Source: JAAYGT01 sp050252075 (lineage in GTDB: Bacteria > Pseudomonadota > Gammaproteobacteria > Burkholderiales > Burkholderiaceae_B). Taken from it: DNA of 23,297 nt. Positions 1-7,171 of the stretch are shown here, one piece after another (within the stretch, counting starts at the first letter, position 1; each line of letters begins with the position of its first letter). The stretch spans positions 1 to 23,297 of the forward strand of contig JBFWLP010000051.1 of assembly GCA_050252075.1 (NCBI GenBank). The letters are read 5' to 3'. A program made the translations under genes and the position numbers. Under the pieces are notes generated by a model. The model was not told where the DNA came from. It searched no databases and worked only from the letters and a program-made list of their open reading frames with translations.

Positions 1-1
1 G

Positions 2-286
2 GAAGTGGAAGGCTCGCAGTTCGAGCTGCCGGCCGATCTGGTGCTGCTGGCCATGGGTTTCGTTTCGCCGGTGAAGTCGGTGCTCGATGCCTTCAAGGTG
101 GAAACCGATGCACGCGGCAACGCGCTGGCCAACACGGAAGACTACCAAACCGGCGTCGACAAGGTGTTTGCCGCCGGCGACATGCGCCGCGGCCAGTCAC
201 TGGTGGTATGGGCCATTCGCGAGGGCCGCCAGTGTGCACGGTCGGTCGACGAGTACCTTATGGGTGAAAGCGTACTGCCGCGCTAG
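2..286 (+). CDS. gltD: Glutamate synthase small subunit, C-terminal end (partial)
   Basis: Only the last 94 codons lie in the window; the gene begins upstream. The segment matches the end of the NADPH-binding half of GltD. It has the run ending in DLVLLAMGF, then the conserved FAAGDMRRGQSLVVWAI stretch, where GD binds the flavin near the end of the fold, and the tail EGRQCARSVDEYLMG. GltD is the FAD/Fe-S subunit that takes electrons from NADPH and passes them to GltB, which makes glutamate from glutamine and 2-oxoglutarate in the cytoplasm. A perfect hairpin follows 10 bases after the TAG stop, so transcription probably ends here. The call is by family resemblance. A related GltD-like oxidoreductase is possible because the diagnostic N-terminal Fe-S region is not visible. 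Confidence 0.88.
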   Translation, partial: EVEGSQFELPADLVLLAMGFVSPVKSVLDAFKVETDARGNALANTEDYQTGVDKVFAAGDMRRGQSLVVWAIREGRQCARSVDEYLMGESVLPR

Positions 287-295
287 GCGGTACAA

Positions 296-332
296 GGCGG
301 GGTGCCCGGCGCCGCCCGCCGGGCACCCCGCC
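296..332 (+). terminator. Perfect 16-bp hairpin after gltD
   Basis: The arms 296-311 and 317-332 are exact reverse complements (GGCGGGGTGCCCGGCG against its partner) around a 5-base loop, CCGCC. The position just after the gltD stop and before mlaF suggests transcription termination. No T-run follows, because the next bases are GGGCGGCG. It is therefore not a textbook intrinsic terminator and may act with Rho or stabilise the 3' end of the mRNA. Confidence 0.6.
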
Positions 333-348
333 GGGCGGCGCGTGCGGG

Positions 349-354
349 TACAAT
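349..354 (+). promoter_or_regulatory. Possible -10 element for the mla operon
   Basis: TACAAT lies 28 bases before the mlaF start and just after the gltD hairpin, where an operon promoter would be expected. No convincing -35 hexamer is present at the usual 16-18 base spacing, because that region is GC-rich hairpin sequence. This is a weak, position-based call. Confidence 0.3.
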
Positions 355-382
355 CACCCCTTTGCCGGCTTACTCAAAACGC

Positions 383-1204
383 ATGACTCCGCCCTCCCCC
401 CCGGTCTTGTCCTTTCAGAACGTTTCGCTCGGATACGGCGATTTCACCGTGCTGCGCGACATTTCCATCACCGTGCAGCGCGGTCAGGTGGTGGCCATGA
501 TGGGCGGGTCGGGCTCCGGGAAAACCACCTTGCTGCGAGGCGCCACGGGGCAAATCATTGCCCAGAAGGGCACCATACTTGCCTTTGGCGACGATGTCGC
601 CGCGCTGGGCGGCGAGGCCCTGCGCCGCCTGCGCCAGCGCATGGGCGTGCTGTTCCAGCAAGGCGCACTGTTTACCGACCTGAATGTCTTCGAGAACGTG
701 GCGTTTCCGCTGCGCGAACACACGCGCGACACCGAGGCCGACATCACGGCCAAAGTGCTCGACAAGCTCGATGCCGTGGGCCTTCGGGCGGCGGCGCACC
801 TGGCCATTTCCGAGATTTCCGGCGGCATGGCGCGCCGGGTGGCGCTGGCACGGGCCATTGTGCTGGAACCGGAACTGCTACTGTACGATGAACCGTTTGC
901 TGGGCTGGATCCCATTTCCATGGGCATTACGGCCCAGCTCATCCGCGGCCTTACCGATCGCCTGAACTGCGCCTCGGTGCTGATCACCCACGACGTGGCC
1001 GAATCGTTCGCCATTGCCGACCAGGTGTACATGGTGGGCCAGGGCAAACTGATCGCCTCGGGTACACCCCGGCAACTGGCCGAGTCCACCGACCCCTTTG
1101 TTCATCAGTTCCTGAAGGGCGAACCCGACGGGCCGATTGCGTTTCATTACCCCACATCGCCCGCGTTCGAAACCTGGCTGAATCAACGAACTACGCGCTC
1201 ATGA
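383..1204 (+). CDS. mlaF: Phospholipid ABC transporter ATPase MlaF
   Basis: This is the cytoplasmic ATPase of the MlaFED inner-membrane complex, which moves phospholipid between the inner membrane and the periplasmic carrier MlaC. The 273-residue protein has Walker A at about residues 41-49 (GGSGSGKTT), a Q-loop (LFQQGALF), the signature ISGGMARR, Walker B LLLYDEPF followed by AGLD, and the switch His in LITHD. The C-terminal extension DGPIAFHYP resembles the MlaF-specific tail (FRYP in E. coli), which separates it from generic ABC ATPases. The start chosen is ATG 383. The frame stays open upstream to a GTG at 302, but that extension would run through the gltD hairpin and has no family match. 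The TGA stop overlaps the mlaE ATG (ATGA), indicating translational coupling. Confidence 0.95.
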   Translation: MTPPSPPVLSFQNVSLGYGDFTVLRDISITVQRGQVVAMMGGSGSGKTTLLRGATGQIIAQKGTILAFGDDVAALGGEALRRLRQRMGVLFQQGALFTDLNVFENVAFPLREHTRDTEADITAKVLDKLDAVGLRAAAHLAISEISGGMARRVALARAIVLEPELLLYDEPFAGLDPISMGITAQLIRGLTDRLNCASVLITHDVAESFAIADQVYMVGQGKLIASGTPRQLAESTDPFVHQFLKGEPDGPIAFHYPTSPAFETWLNQRTTRS

Positions 1205-1986
1205 CATCACTTGCCTCTTCCATCAGCCGCCTGGGATCCCGCGTCAAACAGGGCATTGTGGGCCTGGGAGCCTTCATGCGTCTGGGCGGCGCCATTCTGG
1301 CGCGCAGCGGATCGGCGGTTACGCGGGCGGGCCTGGTCTCGCAGCAGGTGCATTTCATTGGCAACTATTCGCTGCTCATTATTGCCATTTCAGGTCTGTT
1401 CGTGGGCTTCGTGCTGGGCCTGCAGGGCTATTACACCCTGACGCGCTATGGTTCCGAAGAAGCCCTGGGCCTGCTGGTGGCGCTGTCACTCACCCGGGAA
1501 CTGGGGCCGGTCGTCACGGCACTGCTGTTTGCCGGGCGGGCGGGCACCTCGCTCACGGCGGAAATCGGCCTGATGAAAGCCGGGGAGCAATTGGCCGCCA
1601 TGGAAGTCATGGCGGTAGACCCCATACGCCGCGTGCTGGTGCCCCGTTTCTGGGGCGGCATTATTGCCATGCCGGTGCTGGCCGCCGTTTTTTCCATGGT
1701 GGGCATCATCGGCGGCTGGATCGTGGGCGTGGTGCTGATCGGCATTGATCCGGGCGCTTTCTGGTCGCAAATGCAAGACGGCGTCGACGTGATCAACGAC
1801 GTGCTGAACGGGGTGGTAAAAAGCGCGGTGTTCGGCGTGGCCGTAACGCTCATCGCGCTGCATGCGGGCTGGACCGCCAAGGCCACTCCCGAAGGGGTGT
1901 CGCGCGCCACCACGCGCACCGTGGTGCGCGGCTCGCTGGTCGTGCTGGGACTGGACTTCATCATGACCGCCCTGATGTTTAGTTAA
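1201..1986 (+). CDS. mlaE: Phospholipid ABC transporter permease MlaE
   Basis: This 261-residue polytopic inner-membrane protein is the permease subunit (MlaE/YrbE family, DUF140) of the MlaFED complex. It shows the family hallmarks: an amphipathic N-terminal segment, the hydrophobic helix around LLIIAISGLFVGFVLGLQ, the conserved block LTRELGPVVTALLFAGRAGT, and the EIGLMKAGEQLAAMEVMAVDP loop, which couples to the ATPase. Further transmembrane helices run through to the C-terminus. Length is typical of the family. The start ATG overlaps the mlaF stop by 4 bases. mlaD begins 27 bases after its TAA, consistent with one transcript. Confidence 0.95.
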   Translation: MTSLASSISRLGSRVKQGIVGLGAFMRLGGAILARSGSAVTRAGLVSQQVHFIGNYSLLIIAISGLFVGFVLGLQGYYTLTRYGSEEALGLLVALSLTRELGPVVTALLFAGRAGTSLTAEIGLMKAGEQLAAMEVMAVDPIRRVLVPRFWGGIIAMPVLAAVFSMVGIIGGWIVGVVLIGIDPGAFWSQMQDGVDVINDVLNGVVKSAVFGVAVTLIALHAGWTAKATPEGVSRATTRTVVRGSLVVLGLDFIMTALMFS

Positions 1987-2013
1987 TTTTTGAACCTACA
2001 GGAACCACACAAC

Positions 2014-2487
2014 ATGACGCGTGAGAAAACCGATTTCTGGGTAGGCCTGTTTGTGCTGCTAGGCGGTATCGCCCTGGTGTTCCTGGCCTTGCGGGCCGGC
2101 AACATGAGCTCATTCTCATTCGCACCCACCTACCAGGTCACGGCCCACTTCGACAATCTGGGCGGCCTGAAAGTGCGAGCTCCTATAAAAAGCAGCGGCG
2201 TGGTGGTGGGGCGTGTGGCGGGCATTGGCTTTGACAACCAGCGCTACCAGGCCGTAGTTACGCTCGATATTGAATCGCAGTACCGCTTTCCCACCGATTC
2301 GTCGGCGTCCATTCTTACCTCGGGCCTGCTGGGCGAACAGTACATTGGCCTGACGCCCGGCGGCGAAGAATCCATGTTGGCAAATGGCAACGAAATCCAG
2401 TTCACGCAAAGCGCCGTGGTGCTGGAAGAGCTGATCAGCAAATTTTTATACAACTCGGCCAGCGACGAAGGTACGGCGTCCCCCTAA
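2014..2487 (+). CDS. mlaD: MCE-domain phospholipid transport subunit MlaD
   Basis: This is a periplasm-facing, membrane-anchored MCE protein that forms a hexameric ring on MlaFE and channels lipid to or from MlaC. The 157-residue product has a short cytoplasmic start (MTREKTDFWVG), one transmembrane helix at about residues 9-25, and a single MCE domain from about residue 37 (YQVTAHFDNLGGLKVRAPIK) through the SGLLGEQYIGLTPGG block. A C-terminal helix contains LEELISKFLYN. It is somewhat shorter than E. coli MlaD. I chose ATG 2014 because the AGGAA at 2000-2004 sits at proper spacing. An in-frame TTG at 1990 would add eight residues without support. Confidence 0.94.
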   Translation: MTREKTDFWVGLFVLLGGIALVFLALRAGNMSSFSFAPTYQVTAHFDNLGGLKVRAPIKSSGVVVGRVAGIGFDNQRYQAVVTLDIESQYRFPTDSSASILTSGLLGEQYIGLTPGGEESMLANGNEIQFTQSAVVLEELISKFLYNSASDEGTASP

Positions 2488-2532
2488 CAGGTTTACAATC
2501 TACGGTCTATTGCCTTGCCAAGCCAGACAATC

Positions 2533-3387
2533 ATGACAAATCCCGGAACGTTTTTTGCCCGCGCCCCCGGCGCCGCGCGCTTTGCCAAGCTTGGCGCCCT
2601 GGCCGGTGCCATGGCCCTGGTCAGCGGTTGCGCCACCGTATCCAATCCCAGCCCGAACGATCCCTGGGAAAAGTACAACCGCGGCATGTTCGCCTTCAAC
2701 GAAACCGTCGACGGCGCCCTTATCAAGCCGGTCGCGTCCATGTATTCGCAGTTCATGCCCGATCCGGCCGAAAACTGCGTGCACAACGTATTCAACAACC
2801 TTGCCGATGTCTGGTCGGCCATCAACAGCTTTCTGCAGGGCCGCGGGTTCGACTTCGTGAACACGCTGGGCCGTGTCATGTTCAACTCCACCATGGGCCT
2901 GGGCGGCTGTATCGACGTTGCGTCCATGAACGGCGCGCCGCGCATCCAGAACGACTTCGGCGTTACGCTGGGTGTCTGGGGGCTCGATGCCGGCCCGTAC
3001 TTTGTGCTGCCCTTCCTGGGATCCAGCTCCGTACGCGACACCGGTGCATTCGTAGGCACCCTGGCGGCCAATGTATCGCCCATTACGCCGGTGCTGCACC
3101 TTGACAACGTCAGCGTGCGCAACGGCATTCTGGGCCTGTACGGGCTGGACACGCGCGCCAGCCTGCTCGACGCCGACCGCCTGGTCGACGAAGTGGCGCT
3201 GGATCGCTACAGCTTTATTCGCGATGCCTATATCCAGCGCCGCAGTGCCATGGTCGACAGCCGCCGCCGCGGCGAGCAGGCCACCAGTGGCGATGCCGCC
3301 CTGCCCGACTACACGAATGATCTCCCTGATTACTCGATCGACGACGAACCCGCCGCGACCAACGCGCCCACTTCGTCCAAGCCTTAA
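2533..3387 (+). CDS. mlaA: Outer-membrane lipoprotein MlaA (VacJ)
   Basis: MlaA sits in the inner leaflet of the outer membrane and removes mislocalised phospholipids from the outer leaflet, handing them to MlaC. The 284-residue product has an N-terminal hydrophobic signal ending in the lipobox LVSGC, so Cys is expected to be lipidated after cleavage. The VacJ signature follows: NDPWEKYNRGMFAFNETVD, then NVFNNLADVWSAINSFLQG, and DFGVTLGVWGLDAGPYFVLPFLGSSSVRDT. The last 50 or so residues are acidic, polar and probably disordered. ATG 2533 is preferred over an in-frame TTG at 2515. The gene lies between mlaD and mlaC, whereas in E. coli mlaA is unlinked. The 45-base gap after mlaD contains no clear terminator. 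Confidence 0.95.
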   Translation: MTNPGTFFARAPGAARFAKLGALAGAMALVSGCATVSNPSPNDPWEKYNRGMFAFNETVDGALIKPVASMYSQFMPDPAENCVHNVFNNLADVWSAINSFLQGRGFDFVNTLGRVMFNSTMGLGGCIDVASMNGAPRIQNDFGVTLGVWGLDAGPYFVLPFLGSSSVRDTGAFVGTLAANVSPITPVLHLDNVSVRNGILGLYGLDTRASLLDADRLVDEVALDRYSFIRDAYIQRRSAMVDSRRRGEQATSGDAALPDYTNDLPDYSIDDEPAATNAPTSSKP

Positions 3388-3417
3388 GGCCACCGCCGGC
3401 CATCACGGAGCTGCTTT

Positions 3418-4077
3418 ATGACCCGATTTGCGTTTTTCCGTTCCCCTGTGTCACTGTCCGCCGGGCTCTACGCCTTTGCCCTGGCCGCTTTTTTCAGCCT
3501 GGCTGCGCTTGCAGGCACGGCACAGGCCGACACCGTCAACCCCAAGGCGGCGCCCAACGAGTTCGTCAATGCCGTGGCCAACAACGCCCTGCAGGCCGTG
3601 AAATCCAGCGAACAGGCCCGGGCGGGCGATATCAGCGCCATCAACGCCATTGTCGACAACTACGTGCTGCCTTACGTCAACCTGGAAAAAACCACCCGCC
3701 TGGCCGCCGGCCGCTATTGGCGCCAGGCAACGCCCCAACAGCAAAAAGAGCTGGTCGACGCCTTCACCCGCACGCTGGTGCGCACCTACAGCGGCGCCTT
3801 CACCAAAGTGTCCGGCGCGTCGCAGTTCAGCATGCTGCCCTTCCGGGGCGATGCCAACGCCGATGACGTCGTGGTGCGCTCCTCCCTGTCGCAAGGCAAT
3901 GCGCCGTCAGTGGGCATCGATTACCGCCTGGAAAAAACACCCGGCGGCTGGAAAATCTACGACCTGAATGTCGAAGGCATCTGGCTTATTCAGAACTACC
4001 GCAATCAGTTTGCCCAGCAAATCTCGCAGAACGGCATCAGCGGCCTTATCGCCGCCCTGAACGAACGCAATCGCTAA
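3418..4077 (+). CDS. mlaC: Periplasmic phospholipid carrier MlaC
   Basis: MlaC shuttles a phospholipid across the periplasm between MlaA in the outer membrane and MlaFED in the inner membrane. The 219-residue product starts with a Sec signal peptide: basic n-region, hydrophobic core, and AQA before Asp, so cleavage is predicted near residue 37. The mature part matches the Ttg2D/MlaC family, with NYVLPYVNLEKTTRLAAGRYW, LVDAFTRTLVRTYSGAF, VDYRLEKTPGGWKIYDLNVEGIWL split across its core, and the final YRNQFAQQISQNG. A GGAG ribosome site lies 7 bases before ATG 3418. Its TAA is followed after one base by the GTG of the next ABC gene, so no room is left for mlaB. Confidence 0.94.
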   Translation: MTRFAFFRSPVSLSAGLYAFALAAFFSLAALAGTAQADTVNPKAAPNEFVNAVANNALQAVKSSEQARAGDISAINAIVDNYVLPYVNLEKTTRLAAGRYWRQATPQQQKELVDAFTRTLVRTYSGAFTKVSGASQFSMLPFRGDANADDVVVRSSLSQGNAPSVGIDYRLEKTPGGWKIYDLNVEGIWLIQNYRNQFAQQISQNGISGLIAALNERNR

Positions 4078-4078
4078 C

Positions 4079-4873
4079 GTGTCCGCCATCACCCTTGAAA
4101 ACATCTCCAAAATCTACCTGCCCCGCTCCCGCGGGTTGCGTGGCCTGCTGGCTCCCCGGCGCGCCGCAGGGGCGGGTTTCCAGGCCCTGAGAAACGTCAG
4201 TTTCACGGTCGAGCACGGTGAGTTTTTCGGCTTGCTGGGCCCGAACGGTGCCGGCAAAACCACTCTCATTTCCATTCTGGCCGGGCTGGCCCAGGCCAGC
4301 GAAGGCCATGCCAAGGTGTGCGGCCACGATGTCGTGCACGATTTTCGCCAGGCGCGCCGGTCGCTGGGCGTGGTTCCCCAGGAACTGGTCTACGATCCGT
4401 TTTTCACGGTACGCGAAACCCTGCGTATCCAGTCGGGCTACTTCGGCCTGCGCAAGAATGACGACTGGATCGACGAAATCCTGGCCAACCTGGGCCTGGC
4501 CGACAAGGCCAACGTGAACATGCGTGCGCTATCGGGCGGCATGAAGCGCCGGGTACTGGTGGCCCAGGCGCTGGTGCATCGTCCGCCTGTCATTATCCTT
4601 GACGAACCCACTGCCGGGGTCGACGTCGACTTGCGCCGCACCTTGTGGGATTTCATCAGCCGCCTGAACCGGGAAGGCCACACCATTTTGCTCACCACCC
4701 ACTATCTGGAAGAGGCCGAGGCGCTGTGCGGCCGCATCGCCATGCTGAAAGCCGGGCAAGTGGTGGCCCTGGACACCACCGCCGCCCTGCTGGCGCGCGT
4801 GGGCGGTTCCGATCTTGAAGAAGCCTTCATGCGCATCATGCACAGCGACGACTCCCTGGAAACCACCGCATGA
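4079..4873 (+). CDS. ABC-2 type exporter ATPase (YadG-like)
   Basis: This 264-residue ABC ATPase is predicted to power the permease encoded immediately after it. Visible motifs are Walker A GPNGAGKTT, the Q-loop VVPQELVYDPFFTVRE, the signature LSGGMKRR, Walker B VIILDEPTAGVD, and the H-loop in LLTTHYLEEAEALCGRI. The Asp-containing DEPTAGVD and LEEAEALC patterns are typical of the ABC-2 exporter group that includes E. coli YadG. The substrate cannot be read from the sequence. Start is a GTG one base after the mlaC stop; translation into MSAITLENISKIY gives the expected N-terminus. An insertion between residues about 15 and 32 (PRSRGLRGLLAPRRAAG) precedes the Walker A region. Tight packing with mlaC suggests co-transcription. 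Confidence 0.87.
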   Translation: MSAITLENISKIYLPRSRGLRGLLAPRRAAGAGFQALRNVSFTVEHGEFFGLLGPNGAGKTTLISILAGLAQASEGHAKVCGHDVVHDFRQARRSLGVVPQELVYDPFFTVRETLRIQSGYFGLRKNDDWIDEILANLGLADKANVNMRALSGGMKRRVLVAQALVHRPPVIILDEPTAGVDVDLRRTLWDFISRLNREGHTILLTTHYLEEAEALCGRIAMLKAGQVVALDTTAALLARVGGSDLEEAFMRIMHSDDSLETTA

Positions 4874-5664
4874 GCGCGCAGCAACGTATTTTCCCGCGCA
4901 CCGACGGCGGGTCCGGTTTTCCCACGCTGCTGCGCAAAGAGCTCATCCGCTTCTGGAAGGTGGCGTTTCAAACCATTGCCGCGCCGGTCATCACGGCGCT
5001 GCTGTACCTGCTGATCTTTGCCCACGTTCTGGAAGACCGGGTGCATGTGTACGACGGTGTACCGTATACCTCGTTCCTCATTCCCGGCCTCATGATGATG
5101 AGCATGCTGCAGAACGCGTTTGCCAACCCGTCCTCGTCGCTCATTCAAAGCCGCATTACCGGCAACCTGGTCTTCATGCTGCTGCCCCCCATGTCGCACC
5201 GCGAGATCTTCGCCGCCTATGTGCTGGCCGCCGTCGCGCGCGGGCTGTGCGTGGGTGTGGGCGTGTGGCTGGTGGCCTCGTTCTTTGTTACGCTGCCGGT
5301 GGCCAACCCGTTGTGGATTCTTGCCTTTGCGGTGCTGTCGTGCGGCATTATGGCAACCCTGGGGCTGATCGCCGGCCTGTGGTCGGAAAAGTTCGACCAG
5401 CTGGCCGCGTTCCAGAATTTTCTGATCATGCCCGCCACGTTTTTGTCGGGTGTGTTTTACTCCATTCACAGTCTGCCGCCGTTCTGGTTCGCCGTGTCGC
5501 GCTGGAACCCGGTGTTCTACACTATCGACGGCTTTCGCTATGGTTTTTTCGCGGTTTCCGACGTGTCTCCGTGGCACAGTCTGGCCGTAGTAACAGCCGT
5601 CTTTGTTGCCCTGTGTTTCTTTGCTCTGCGCTTGCTGGCCAGAGGCTACAAATTACGGAACTGA
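4870..5664 (+). CDS. ABC-2 type exporter permease (YadH-like)
   Basis: This 264-residue integral membrane protein is the partner of the preceding ATPase; its ATG overlaps the ATPase TGA by four bases. Several hydrophobic helices are evident: one around residues 35-53 (APVITALLYLLIFAHVLE), others near VLAAVARGLCVGVGVWLVAS, PLWILAFAVLSCGIM and a C-terminal helix. The ABC-2 membrane-domain signature LSGVFYSIHSLPPFWF followed by NPVFYTIDGFRYGF is present. The YadH/NodJ-type family exports drugs, polysaccharides or lipids, but no substrate can be assigned here. Its place between the mla genes and ibaG-murA points to an envelope role, which is inference from neighbours only. Confidence 0.87.
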   Translation: MSAQQRIFPRTDGGSGFPTLLRKELIRFWKVAFQTIAAPVITALLYLLIFAHVLEDRVHVYDGVPYTSFLIPGLMMMSMLQNAFANPSSSLIQSRITGNLVFMLLPPMSHREIFAAYVLAAVARGLCVGVGVWLVASFFVTLPVANPLWILAFAVLSCGIMATLGLIAGLWSEKFDQLAAFQNFLIMPATFLSGVFYSIHSLPPFWFAVSRWNPVFYTIDGFRYGFFAVSDVSPWHSLAVVTAVFVALCFFALRLLARGYKLRN

Positions 5665-5668
5665 TCTC

Positions 5669-5917
5669 ATGCTGCCTACCCCCGAACAAGTCCGCCAGTA
5701 CATTGCCGACAATCTTCCCTGCGACCACATTCAGGTGGCCGGCGACGGTGCCCACTTCGAGGCCGTGATTGTCAGCGCCGCCTTCGAGGGCAAACGCCTG
5801 ATCGCCCGCCATCAGCTGGTCTACGCCGCGCTGGGCGAGCGCATGAAAGCCGAAATTCACGCCCTGTCCATGCGCACCCTGACGCCCGACGAGTACAAGG
5901 CCAACCCGAATGGATAA
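5669..5917 (+). CDS. ibaG: BolA-family protein IbaG
   Basis: This small 82-residue BolA/IbaG protein works with monothiol glutaredoxins in binding and delivering [2Fe-2S] clusters and is linked to acid stress in E. coli. The class II KH-like BolA fold is visible in HIQVAGDGAHFEAVIVSAAF, and the conserved FEGKRLIARHQLVYAALGERM and EIHALSMRTLTPDE segments follow. RHQ contains the conserved His. Cys18 in NLPCDH matches the Cys-bearing loop of this subgroup. ATG 5669 begins five bases after the permease stop. A longer frame open from 5603 lies inside the permease gene and is rejected. Its last 8 bases overlap murA. The ibaG-murA pair is conserved in many proteobacteria. Confidence 0.93.
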   Translation: MLPTPEQVRQYIADNLPCDHIQVAGDGAHFEAVIVSAAFEGKRLIARHQLVYAALGERMKAEIHALSMRTLTPDEYKANPNG

Positions 5918-7166
5918 ACTGCGACTGGAAGGCGGCCGTCGCCTGAACGGCGAAATTACGGTGTCGGGCGCCAAGAATGCCGCCTTGCCCATTTTGTGCG
6001 CATCGCTGCTGACGGCCGATACGCTCACCCTGCACAATGTGCCTGCGCTGAACGACATCACCACCACCCTCAAGCTGCTCGGGCGCATGGGGGTCCGTTC
6101 CACGCACGACGACGCCCACACCCTGTCGCTGAACGCCGGCCAGGTGGACAGCCTGGAGGCGCCCTACGAACTGGTGAAAACCATGCGGGCGTCCATTCTG
6201 GTGCTGGGCCCGCTGCTGGCGCGCTTCGGCGAAGCCCGTGTCAGCCTGCCCGGCGGCTGCGCCATCGGCCAGCGCCCCGTCGACCAGCACATCAAGGGCC
6301 TGCAAGCCATGGGGGCCGACATCCGCATCGAGCACGGCTTTGTCGTGGCCCGGGCCGGAAAACTGAAAGGCGCCACCATCGTTACCGATATGGTCACGGT
6401 TACCGGCACTGAAAATCTGTTGATGGCGGCCACGCTGGCCCAGGGGCGCACCATTATTGAGAACGCCGCCCGTGAACCGGAAGTGGTCGACCTGGCGCAA
6501 TTGCTGATCGCCATGGGTGCGCGTATTCAGGGCCATGGCACCGATCGTATCGTTATCGACGGGGTGGAGCGCCTGCACGGTGCCACCCATACCGTGGTAC
6601 CCGACCGCATCGAGGCCGGCACATTCTTGTGCGCCGTGGGCGCCACCGGCGGCGACATCCTGCTGCGTCAGGCCGCCCCGTCCACCCTGGGCGCCACGCT
6701 CGAAAAGCTGCGCGAAGCCGGCTTGAGCATCGACACCGGCGCCGACTGGATCCGGGCCCGCATGGATCGCCGACCCCGGGCCACCGGGTTCCGCACCCGC
6801 GAATACCCGGGTTTCCCCACCGACATGCAGGCGCAGCTCATGGCCATGAATACCGTGGCCGAGGGCACCGCCGTGGTGGTTGAAACCATTTTCGAAAACC
6901 GCTTCATGCACGTGCAGGAACTGGTGCGCATGGGCGCCCAGATCGATATCGACGGCCATACGGCCGTGGTCACCGGGGTACCGCGCCTGTCTGGCGCCAC
7001 CGTCATGGCCACCGATTTACGCGCCTCGGCCAGCCTGGTAATCGCCGGCCTGGCCGCCGAGGGCCAAACCGACATCGAACGCATTTACCACCTTGACCGC
7101 GGTTACGAAAACATGGAAAAGAAGCTGCAGTCGGTGGGCGCCACCATTGAACGCGTAACCGGATAA
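5910..7166 (+). CDS. murA: UDP-N-acetylglucosamine 1-carboxyvinyltransferase MurA
   Basis: MurA catalyses the first committed step of peptidoglycan synthesis: transfer of enolpyruvate from phosphoenolpyruvate to UDP-GlcNAc in the cytoplasm. The 418-residue length is standard. Key residues are visible: Lys22-Asn23 in SGAKNAALP, the catalytic Cys at residue 117 in PGGCAIGQRPVD (the Cys form, expected to be fosfomycin-sensitive), and the catalytic Asp in FPTDMQAQ. The two-lobed inside-out barrel repeats are covered to the end (YHLDRGYENMEKKL). An AAGG lies about 9 bases before ATG 5910, which is inside the ibaG 3' end. hisG starts 5 bases after the stop, so murA may share transcripts with the his genes. 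Confidence 0.97.
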   Translation: MDKLRLEGGRRLNGEITVSGAKNAALPILCASLLTADTLTLHNVPALNDITTTLKLLGRMGVRSTHDDAHTLSLNAGQVDSLEAPYELVKTMRASILVLGPLLARFGEARVSLPGGCAIGQRPVDQHIKGLQAMGADIRIEHGFVVARAGKLKGATIVTDMVTVTGTENLLMAATLAQGRTIIENAAREPEVVDLAQLLIAMGARIQGHGTDRIVIDGVERLHGATHTVVPDRIEAGTFLCAVGATGGDILLRQAAPSTLGATLEKLREAGLSIDTGADWIRARMDRRPRATGFRTREYPGFPTDMQAQLMAMNTVAEGTAVVVETIFENRFMHVQELVRMGAQIDIDGHTAVVTGVPRLSGATVMATDLRASASLVIAGLAAEGQTDIERIYHLDRGYENMEKKLQSVGATIERVTG

Positions 7167-7171
7167 TCCGT

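Noticed and set aside
302..382. Possible longer mlaF from GTG 302
   Set aside because: The added 27 residues are translated from the gltD hairpin and are Arg/Ala/Pro-rich. No MlaF has such an extension, and ATG 383 gives the normal start.
2494..2499. TACAAT upstream of mlaA as a possible internal promoter
   Set aside because: No -35 element at suitable spacing, and the mla genes are spaced as one operon. A lone hexamer is not enough.
2500..3393. Minus-strand open frames opposite mlaA, about 219 and 297 codons
   Set aside because: They are antisense to a clear MlaA gene, have no recognisable domain and lack a ribosome site that would support translation.
4702..5577. Minus-strand open frame opposite the exporter genes
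   Set aside because: Antisense to the ABC ATPase/permease, with low-complexity, charged, His- and Gln-rich composition and no family match.
5772..6959. Minus-strand open frame of 395 codons opposite murA
   Set aside because: MurA on the plus strand is complete, with its catalytic residues. The antisense product is Gly/His/Gln-rich with no motif.
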